Of a stretch of DNA of 13,874 nt, positions 8,445 to 13,874 are shown piece after piece. The DNA comes from Erysipelotrichaceae bacterium. Lineage in GTDB: Bacteria > Bacillota_I > Bacilli_A > Erysipelotrichales > Erysipelotrichaceae. The notes under the pieces are model-generated. The model made no database searches and was not told the origin of the DNA. It worked only from the letters and a program-made list of their open reading frames with translations. Numbering within the stretch: the stretch's first letter is position 1; every line of letters starts with the position of its first letter. The stretch covers positions 1 through 13,874 of the forward strand of contig DMBB01000072.1 in the NCBI GenBank assembly GCA_003446295.1. Reading direction: 5' to 3'. A program made the position numbers and the translations under genes.

Positions 8445-9419
8445 TTACTGAGTGACTTTTCCTAAATATCTGTCATAAACACGGGAGACAGATGTGTGGT
8501 TCATGATCGCATCGATCGTTTCCGCCAGCATATCTGCGATGGACAGCTGTACGATCTTTGTGGTCTTTGCTTTCTTTTCATCAGACAGCTGGATCGTATC
8601 GGAGATCACAACTTCCTTGATCTCGGATGCTTCGATCTTTTCAACAGCGTCTCTTGAGAAGATACCGTGTGTAACAGCTACGTTTACTTCTTTTGCGCCG
8701 TGATCTTTCAGGATCTTGGCTGCTGCGCAAAGGGTTCCGCATGTATCAGCAATATCATCCACGATGATGCAGATCTTTCCGTCAACATCACCGATGACAT
8801 TCTGTGCTTCAACTTCATTCGGCTTCGGACGGCGTTTGTCAACGATCGCGATCGGGCAGTCAAGCAGTTCAGCGATCCTTCTAGCACGTACAACTCCGCC
8901 GTGGTCAGGAGATACAACAACGACTTCATCACTGTTGAAACCTTTTTCTGCATAATAATGTCCAAGCATCGGTCCTACAGCCAGGTCATCGATCGGAACA
9001 TCGAAGAAGCCCTGGATCTGTGTCGCATGGAGGTCACAGACAACGATTCTGTCAGCGCCGGCAACAGTAAGCAGATCTGCAACAAGCTTAGCAGTGATCG
9101 GCTGATGAGCGGATGCCTTACGGTCCTGACGGGCATATCCATAATAAGGAATGACAACGTTGATCTCTTTGGCACTTGCTCTCTTCAGTGCATCAATGCA
9201 TACGAGTACTTCCATCAGATGTTCTGTGACAGGTGTGCATGTGGACTGAATGATAAAGACAGATCTTCCGCGGACTGTTTCCTGCGGTGTTACGAGGATC
9301 TCTCCGTCCGCAAAGTGCTCTACTTTGATCCTTCCCAGCGGAAGTCCGAGTTTTTCCGCTACGGATCTTGCCAGATCAGTGCTTGAAGTTAATGCAAAAA
9401 CGACAGTTTCTTTTAACAT
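8445..9419 (-). CDS. prs: Ribose-phosphate pyrophosphokinase (PRPP synthetase), class I
   Basis: Prs transfers pyrophosphate from ATP to ribose 5-phosphate, giving PRPP for purine, pyrimidine, histidine, tryptophan and NAD synthesis. The 324-residue length is normal. Signatures: the FADGE motif (residues 36-40), the flexible-loop region YARQDRKASAHQPITAKL, DLHATQIQGFFDVPIDDL (the family's metal/ribose-phosphate segment), the VSPDHGG region, and the PRPP-binding loop VDDIADTCGTL (usually VDDMIDTAGT). It is the last gene of the block, 55 bases after the truncated glmU, the same glmU-prs order as in Bacillus. The start follows an AAAGGAAAA-type site. The small hairpin in the glmU-prs gap looks too weak to terminate, so read-through from glmU is likely. 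Confident call. Confidence 0.97.
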   Translation of the reverse strand: MLKETVVFALTSSTDLARSVAEKLGLPLGRIKVEHFADGEILVTPQETVRGRSVFIIQSTCTPVTEHLMEVLVCIDALKRASAKEINVVIPYYGYARQDRKASAHQPITAKLVADLLTVAGADRIVVCDLHATQIQGFFDVPIDDLAVGPMLGHYYAEKGFNSDEVVVVSPDHGGVVRARRIAELLDCPIAIVDKRRPKPNEVEAQNVIGDVDGKICIIVDDIADTCGTLCAAAKILKDHGAKEVNVAVTHGIFSRDAVEKIEASEIKEVVISDTIQLSDEKKAKTTKIVQLSIADMLAETIDAIMNHTSVSRVYDRYLGKVTQ

Positions 9420-9474
9420 GATAGTTTTCCTTTCCCCTTTTTTGCGTCAGCAGACCAAAGGCCTGCCGTATCCT

Positions 9475-10425
9475 TTAGTCTTCTGTCGGAACGCTGTAAA
9501 CGTTCGGGCCGATCGTCTCTCCTTGTCCGACCAGAGCATCTCTCAGGTAGCTGCCCGGGAGAATCACTGCTCCATCTTCTACTTTTGTATTGCCGTATAA
9601 GCATACATTCGGATGGATCACAACATCGTGACCAATGGTGACATATGGTCCGATATATGCCGTATTCGGATCGACCATCGTTACGCCTGATGCCATCAGG
9701 CCTGTATTGATCCTCTGCTGCAGATAAGCAGATGCACGTGCCAGTTCAATGTTGTCATTGACACCCTGCACTTCCATACAGTCTTCTACCTGCACTGCCG
9801 CAACCTTGTAGCCATGACGGATGAAGATCTCAACCAGATCCGTAATGTAATACTCATGCTGGGCATTGTTGTTTGTCAGTTCTTTCAGCCCTTCAAACAG
9901 CAGTTCGTTGCGGAATGCATAGAAGCCCATATTGGTTTCCTTGACAGCACGTTCTTCCTCTGTGCAGTCCTTGTACTCAACGATCTTCTCTACACTTCCG
10001 TCAGCACCGCGGATGACTCTGCCGAACCGGTTGTCATATTCCGGCACAGCGGTCATGATCGCCATTTCCGCATGTTCGAGCGCTTCATAAAGTCTGGCAT
10101 ACGTTTCCGGTCTGACACACGGACCGTCTCCGTTGACGACAACGGTCAGTCCTTTTTCAGCTTCCAGCTGACGTGCCTGCATGACAGCGTGACCTGTTCC
10201 GAGCTGCGGTTCCTGAACCGCAAATTCACAGGTACCTGCCAGAGCCGCTTCCACAAGTTCATGCCCGTAGCCAACGATCGAAACGATACGTTCTGCACCG
10301 GCTTTCTTCAGATTGTTGACGATCAGTCCGGCCATCGGCTCATCCAGAATACGATGAAGCACCTTCGGCTGATCAGAGTGCATTCGCGTACCTTTTCCGG
10401 CCGCCATAACAATTGCATTCTTCAT
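9475..10425 (-). CDS. glmU: GlmU lacking most of its acetyltransferase domain (UDP-GlcNAc pyrophosphorylase)
   Basis: The N-terminal uridylyltransferase domain (about residues 1-230) is intact: AAGKGTRM (8-15), PKVLH (20-24), QEPQLGTGHAV (71-81), NGDGP with the metal-binding Asp D100, the IVEYKDCTEEE region (148-158), AQHEYYITD (188-196) and VQGVND (219-224). It should make UDP-GlcNAc from GlcNAc-1-phosphate and UTP. The left-handed beta-helix then starts (TAYIGPYVTIG, 255-265) but stops at residue 316, where full-length GlmU (about 450-460) continues. The catalytic histidine, acetyl-CoA site and most of the helix are missing. The remaining gap to prs holds no relic of them in any frame, so this is not a simple frameshift. 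GlcN-1-phosphate acetylation must be done elsewhere or bypassed. Start: strong AAGGAGGCG (10432-10440). Position between ispE and prs fits glmU. Confidence 0.9.
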   Translation of the reverse strand: MKNAIVMAAGKGTRMHSDQPKVLHRILDEPMAGLIVNNLKKAGAERIVSIVGYGHELVEAALAGTCEFAVQEPQLGTGHAVMQARQLEAEKGLTVVVNGDGPCVRPETYARLYEALEHAEMAIMTAVPEYDNRFGRVIRGADGSVEKIVEYKDCTEEERAVKETNMGFYAFRNELLFEGLKELTNNNAQHEYYITDLVEIFIRHGYKVAAVQVEDCMEVQGVNDNIELARASAYLQQRINTGLMASGVTMVDPNTAYIGPYVTIGHDVVIHPNVCLYGNTKVEDGAVILPGSYLRDALVGQGETIGPNVYSVPTED

Positions 10426-10445
10426 GTTTCACGCCTCCTTGCCCA

Positions 10446-10485
10446 TATATAATATGAATATACAATTTTTTCAATCGTTTGTTTC
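10446..10485 (-). promoter_or_regulatory. Possible internal promoter for glmU-prs
   Basis: On the minus strand TTGAAA (10474-10469) and TATATA (10451-10446) are exactly 17 bases apart. Transcription from there would begin within the glmU ribosome-binding site, which argues for an alternative -10, TATATT (10462-10457), preceded by TTG. The 95-base gap is AT-rich and is the largest in the housekeeping block, so an internal promoter here is plausible in addition to read-through from ispE. Confidence 0.4.
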
Positions 10486-10520
10486 ACAAAATACAGTTAT
10501 TTATTGCATAACCGCTTTCA

Positions 10521-11357
10521 TTATAAAATTTTTGTCATTCTGACGAAATACCCTTTATATCTCATCAGATCTGATGTTTTTCTTAACAGACGGGGACTTT
10601 TTGTGATGCCGAAAACAGTAGAGCCGCTTCCTGACATCAGTACTCCGTCAAAACCGAGTGCCGTCAGGTCTTCCTTGATATCATGGATCTCCCGGACCAG
10701 TCTGAGGCTCACTTCTTCCAGAGAATTTCCGAGATTCCTGATGACGCCGTCATAATCGTTATGCATCAGTGCTTCCCGCATTGCTTCGCAATCCGGGTGC
10801 AGCACGTTTTCCTTATCCATTTCCGTAAACGCGGTTTTTGTGGAAACACCCCGCTTCGGCTTTACCAGCAGAATATCAAAGTCAGTATTGCATTCGAACG
10901 GCTCCAGCACATCGCCGATGCCGGACACGAAAGCACATTGATTGAAAATGCAGAACGGTACGTCCGCACCGACCTTTTTTCCGACATTGATCATATCTTC
11001 CCTGCTCATATTCAGGTTCAGAAGCCGGTTCATGATGCGGATCGCCGCAGCCGCATCCGCAGATCCTCCGGCCAGGCCTGCCTGGGTGGGGATATGTTTC
11101 TGCAGACTGCATGCAAACTCTTCCGTGAATCCGTAACATTCACGCATAACATTAATCGCTTTGATCACCGTGTTCTTATCGTTGACAGGCAGAAAGGAAC
11201 GGTTCAGAGACATCGTTGTCGTTTCTGCAGGCACCATTTCAAGAACATCATAAAAGTCAACAGGGGCCATGATCATTTTCAGCTCATGATAACCGTCTTC
11301 CCGTTCCCCGACGACATCAAGGCACAGATTGATCTTTGCGTATGCGCGTTCTTTCAT
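10521..11357 (-). CDS. ispE: 4-diphosphocytidyl-2-C-methyl-D-erythritol kinase
   Basis: IspE phosphorylates CDP-methylerythritol at the 2-hydroxyl, a step of the MEP pathway to isoprenoids. The 278-residue length and GHMP-kinase signatures fit well: AKINLCLDV (7-15) with K8, DGYHEL (21-26), the ATP loop PTQAGLAGGSADAAAA (90-105), and ADVPF (131-135) with catalytic D132. The start codon overlaps the rsmA stop as ATGA (11354-11357), with GGAGGAAGAC (11361-11370) inside the end of rsmA as ribosome-binding site, so translation is probably coupled. In Bacillus, veg and sspF lie between ksgA and ispE; here they are absent. The presence of ispE implies a MEP-pathway rather than a mevalonate organism. 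Confidence 0.97.
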   Translation of the reverse strand: MKERAYAKINLCLDVVGEREDGYHELKMIMAPVDFYDVLEMVPAETTTMSLNRSFLPVNDKNTVIKAINVMRECYGFTEEFACSLQKHIPTQAGLAGGSADAAAAIRIMNRLLNLNMSREDMINVGKKVGADVPFCIFNQCAFVSGIGDVLEPFECNTDFDILLVKPKRGVSTKTAFTEMDKENVLHPDCEAMREALMHNDYDGVIRNLGNSLEEVSLRLVREIHDIKEDLTALGFDGVLMSGSGSTVFGITKSPRLLRKTSDLMRYKGYFVRMTKIL

Positions 11358-12205
11358 AATGTCTTCCTCCAGACTGTATACAGTGTACGGAACTGTTCCG
11401 CGGTCATATTCTGTGCCCGGATGCCGGGATCGATCCCTGCTTCCTCAAGCACAGCATTGATATTAACACCCTCCGGTGCATATGCCTTCAGATTGTTGTA
11501 CAGTGTCTTCCTTCTTTGGGCAAAGCAGGCTCTGACCAGCTCGAAGAACTGCGCAGTATCCTCGGCTCCGTTTGTCTTTCTATGGAACTGAATGACAGCA
11601 CTGTCCACGTTCGGAGCGGGAGAAAAGCATGTTCTAGGCACCTGAAACAGTTTTTTCACATCGTACAGATAGGCACTCTCAACACTCAGCGCACCGTAAT
11701 CCGGGCTTCCCGGTCCTGCTGCGAATCTGTCTGCGACTTCCTTCTGGACCATGACCGTAATCCATTCTACCGGCTCGGCACACTCAAACAGCCTGAACAG
11801 TACAGGTGTTGTTATGTAATAAGGAAGGTTTGCGCATACACTGACAGAGCCGTATGTCTCCTTCAGTTCCCTGACAGACATTTCAAGGTCTGCCTGCAGG
11901 ATATCCTGCAGTATGATCTCGACATTGCTGTATTCAGACAATGTATCATCGAGCACTGTCAGCAGTCTTTCATCCACTTCATAGCTTCTGACATGCCGGG
12001 AACGCAGTGCAAGCTGCTCTGTCAGACTGCCGATGCCCGGACCGATTTCTATAACCGCACCTTCACAATGTGAGGAAGATGCTATTTTCTGTACGATGGA
12101 AACATCAATGAGAAAATTCTGTCCGTAGCCCTTTTTCGCTTTCAGATCATATTTTTTCAGGATCTCTCCGGTTCGGGAAGGAGCCGCAACAGGTTTATTC
12201 ATCAT
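11354..12205 (-). CDS. rsmA: 16S rRNA (adenine1518-N6/adenine1519-N6)-dimethyltransferase
   Basis: RsmA (KsgA) uses S-adenosylmethionine to dimethylate the two adjacent adenines in the 3' terminal helix-45 loop of 16S rRNA, a late step in 30S maturation. At 283 residues it is of normal length. Visible motifs: GQNFL (28-32), the SAM-binding motif VIEIGPGIGSLT (51-62), the acidic EVDER (76-80), and the catalytic NLPYYITTP (126-134). FAQRRKTLYNNL in the C-terminal half is also family-typical. The start at 12205 (or ATG at 12202) lies within the last codons of rnmV, overlapping by 11 bases, with AAAGGA (12211-12216) as ribosome-binding site. The rnmV-rsmA pairing is the standard Firmicute order. 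Confidence 0.97.
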   Translation of the reverse strand: MMNKPVAAPSRTGEILKKYDLKAKKGYGQNFLIDVSIVQKIASSSHCEGAVIEIGPGIGSLTEQLALRSRHVRSYEVDERLLTVLDDTLSEYSNVEIILQDILQADLEMSVRELKETYGSVSVCANLPYYITTPVLFRLFECAEPVEWITVMVQKEVADRFAAGPGSPDYGALSVESAYLYDVKKLFQVPRTCFSPAPNVDSAVIQFHRKTNGAEDTAQFFELVRACFAQRRKTLYNNLKAYAPEGVNINAVLEEAGIDPGIRAQNMTAEQFRTLYTVWRKTL

Positions 12206-12731
12206 TCATTTCCTTTCTGATCTCTTCGTATGTAATGCCCAGATGGTTCAGCCTCTTCAGCATCGTTTTTGCCGAACCGAAGCCGATATGAAGCTTTCTG
12301 CCGAGCAGTTCTCTTTTTTTCTGTGCACCGGGTCCGCCGCTCAGACCAAGGTCCACCAGATCAGCCATGGTCAGATCACCTGCGTTCTGATCACTGTACG
12401 TGACCAGATGGTCCAGTGCTTCCGCAAGTACTGCCCCGTCCGCATGTTCCACACCGACCTTCTTTTCGGTTCTTGCGTCTTTTTTATCCACAAAGGCGTT
12501 CTGACACCCGGGTACAGCCTGATTGACCGCATGACGGATCATGTTTCCCGGTGCATCAGGATCCGTAAAGACGATGACGCCTGTCCGTTTTTGTGCTTCA
12601 CGTATTTCGTTCAGGACTGTTTCAGGCAGAGATGTTCCGCCTGTTTCGATCGTGCAGCAGTCAAAATACTTTTTCAGGTTTTCGGTATCGTGTCTGCCTT
12701 CCACAACGATCGTCTGCAGGATCTTCCTCAT
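12195..12731 (-). CDS. rnmV: Ribonuclease M5 (5S rRNA maturation)
   Basis: RNase M5 trims both ends of 5S rRNA precursor, together with ribosomal protein L18, in low-GC Gram-positive bacteria. The 178-residue protein begins with a Toprim domain: IVVEGRHDT (8-16) carries the catalytic Glu E11, and VIVFTDPDAPG (52-62) carries the metal-binding D57 and D59. VPGCQNAF and KKVGVEHAD follow, as in the Bacillus enzyme. The C-terminal part (about 120-178, DLGLSGGPGAQKKRELLGRKL) is the M5-specific region. ATG overlaps the tatD stop as ATGA (12728-12731), with a GAGGCGGT-type ribosome-binding site in tatD, so the two are probably translationally coupled. Confidence 0.95.
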   Translation of the reverse strand: MRKILQTIVVEGRHDTENLKKYFDCCTIETGGTSLPETVLNEIREAQKRTGVIVFTDPDAPGNMIRHAVNQAVPGCQNAFVDKKDARTEKKVGVEHADGAVLAEALDHLVTYSDQNAGDLTMADLVDLGLSGGPGAQKKRELLGRKLHIGFGSAKTMLKRLNHLGITYEEIRKEMNDE

Positions 12732-13498
12732 AGTACCGCCTCATGGAGCAGGCGGTCATAATTCTCTGCGATGATCTCTTTCATTTCTTCAACAGGTTTT
12801 CCGCACACTTCCGCAATGACTTTCACAATGTGCGGAATATTGGCAGGTTCATTTCTTCTGCCTCTGAGGGGTTCCGGCGACATATACGGACAGTCTGTTT
12901 CGCTCAGCAGAAACCGCGGATCCACTGCAGCCGCCGCTTCCTTGGAATGCCTTGAATTTTTGAATGTGATCGCTCCGCCGAATGCAAGATAATAGCCCAG
13001 CTTTGTAAATTCCACAGCCATCTCCGCGCTTCCGGAATAACAGTGCATCACTCCCGGGATCAGGTGTTCCTTCATAATGTCATATGTATCCTGTATCGCA
13101 TCCCTGGAATGAACAAGGATCGGTTTATGCACTGCTCTGGCTTCTTCGATCTGCCGGATAAACAGCTCCCGCTGTACGGGTTTGTTGTCTTTTACCCAGT
13201 AGTAGTCCAGTCCGATCTCACCGACACAGGCGATCCTCGGATCTCTGATGATCTCGCAGAATCTGTCCCATCTGCCCTCCCAGTCATTGGCATCCTCCGG
13301 ATGGATCCCGTATGCACATGCGAAACGGAACGGATCGCTGTCTACAAGCGAAAACGCCTTATTGATCTCCGCTTCAGTTGTGCACATGATCATGATCCGT
13401 TTCACATCTGCCAGCCGGGCACGCTCCAGGAGCTGATCCAGGTCCGCTTCAAATTCTTCAGAGATAATATGTGCGTGTGAGTCAAGATAATATGTCAT
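12728..13498 (-). CDS. tatD: TatD-family metal-dependent hydrolase/DNase
   Basis: TatD-family proteins are cytoplasmic metal-dependent nucleases or hydrolases of the amidohydrolase superfamily, implicated in DNA repair or 3'-exonuclease activity. The 256-residue length is usual. All expected metal ligands are visible: H8 and H10 (DSHAH), E94 (GEIGLDYY), H130 (HSRDA), H152 (HCYSG) and D202 (SETDCPY). The late PLRGRRNEPANI is also family-typical. In Bacillus the equivalent (yabD) also sits upstream of rnmV and ksgA, there following metS; here it follows mnmE. The gap to the mnmE stop is only 4 bases, and the last mnmE codons (GGGGAAG) provide a weak ribosome-binding site. Exact substrate cannot be read from sequence. 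Confidence 0.94.
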   Translation of the reverse strand: MTYYLDSHAHIISEEFEADLDQLLERARLADVKRIMIMCTTEAEINKAFSLVDSDPFRFACAYGIHPEDANDWEGRWDRFCEIIRDPRIACVGEIGLDYYWVKDNKPVQRELFIRQIEEARAVHKPILVHSRDAIQDTYDIMKEHLIPGVMHCYSGSAEMAVEFTKLGYYLAFGGAITFKNSRHSKEAAAAVDPRFLLSETDCPYMSPEPLRGRRNEPANIPHIVKVIAEVCGKPVEEMKEIIAENYDRLLHEAVL

Positions 13499-13502
13499 TC
13501 AT

Positions 13503-13874
13503 TTACTTCCCCAGACAGAACCTGCTGAAGATCTCATCCAGCAGTCCTTCTCTTGTTGATTCTCCGGTGATCTCCTTCAGTGCATCATAGGCTGCCTGAA
13601 GATCGATCGTTACCAGATCTGTTTCCATACCGGCCCGCATTGCCTGTACTGCGTCCTTCATATGGCTCTCTGCCTGCAGCGCAAGCCCGATCTGACGCTC
13701 GTTGTTCAATGTGTCCCGGTAAGCGGTCTGTACATCATTTTCATATTTGTGTATGATCGCTTCTTTCAAAGCATCCAGATCGTTTTCCAGTGCGGATACG
13801 GCGATCGTATCAGGTATTTCCGCCATATCCTTCTTATTATATATGATGATCCGTTCCTTATCCTTGGACAGTTC
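13503..13874 (-). CDS. mnmE: tRNA modification GTPase MnmE, C-terminal part (runs off window end)
   Basis: Only the last 123 residues are in the window; the reading frame is open to base 13874 and the start lies beyond. MnmE with MnmG adds the (carboxymethyl)aminomethyl group to C5 of wobble uridines of certain tRNAs. Evidence: the GTPase G4 motif NKKD near the beginning of the visible segment, a following SALENDLDALK that fits the G5/SA region, the helical segment NNERQIGLALQAES (the family has ...N.R.-type sequence there), the DLQAAYDALKEITGE helix, and the diagnostic C-terminus FCLGK (family FCIGK), whose Cys is implicated in the modification reaction. The gene is immediately upstream of tatD and probably heads or belongs to this operon. 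Confidence 0.93.
   Translation of the reverse strand, partial: ELSKDKERIIIYNKKDMAEIPDTIAVSALENDLDALKEAIIHKYENDVQTAYRDTLNNERQIGLALQAESHMKDAVQAMRAGMETDLVTIDLQAAYDALKEITGESTREGLLDEIFSRFCLGK

Noticed and set aside
8667..9386. Long open frame on the plus strand opposite prs
   Set aside because: Antisense to a highly conserved gene; no motifs and no supporting start signals.
9452..9477. Small hairpin in the glmU-prs gap (AAAGG/CCTTT)
   Set aside because: Only five base pairs with a 10-base loop and no adjacent U-run, so not a convincing terminator or attenuator.
10683..11591. Long open frame on the plus strand opposite ispE and rsmA
   Set aside because: It is antisense to two confidently identified genes with conserved motifs, spans their junction, and its protein is Cys/His/Phe-rich without recognisable domains; a codon-bias shadow.

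Overview
The window looks like a chromosomal segment of a low-to-mid GC Firmicute. An Erysipelotrichia-like gut or oral lineage is my best guess, made from protein flavour and not from a search. The main support is a housekeeping block, read on the minus strand, of mnmE (3' end only) > tatD > rnmV > rsmA > ispE > glmU > prs. It is a condensed, rearranged version of the yabD(tatD)-rnmV-ksgA-...-ispE-...-glmU-prs cluster near the origin of Bacillus-type genomes. Shine-Dalgarno sites are strong and of AGGAGG type. No tRNA, rRNA, IS element, integrase, CRISPR array or phage gene is visible.

Layout. 1-480: a monocistronic cold-shock protein gene (+) ending in a bidirectional terminator. 486-1868 (-): an unrecognised 460-residue coiled-coil protein. 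1994-3697 (+): a two-gene operon of a NdpA/YejK-type nucleoid-associated protein and deoxyribose-phosphate aldolase (deoC). 3829-7467 (-): a carbohydrate-handling block with a ChbG/YdjC-type deacetylase and an intracellular neutral-ceramidase-like hydrolase in one operon, then a GH1 6-phospho-beta-glucosidase beyond a terminator. 7647-8327 (+): a solitary small P-loop ATPase with its own promoter and terminator. 8445-13874 (-): the housekeeping block.

How the genes work together. In the housekeeping block, MnmE modifies tRNA wobble uridines, RnmV matures 5S rRNA, RsmA dimethylates 16S rRNA, IspE belongs to the MEP isoprenoid pathway, GlmU makes UDP-GlcNAc for the envelope, and Prs makes PRPP. 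The mnmE-to-ispE genes overlap or nearly touch, suggesting coupled translation. The carbohydrate block probably processes an imported, phosphorylated, perhaps N-acylated beta-glycoside; no transporter or regulator is in view.

Points that stand out: GlmU lacks most of its acetyltransferase domain; the small ATPase is an orphan; the coiled-coil protein is shaped like a hairpin; the ceramidase-like protein is short and has no signal peptide; the ChbG-like protein has an atypical metal-site motif; and GATC/CGATCG words are strikingly frequent. I see no clear complete new multi-gene system. The best candidates for undescribed biology are the ATPase, the coiled-coil protein and the deacetylase/ceramidase-like pair.
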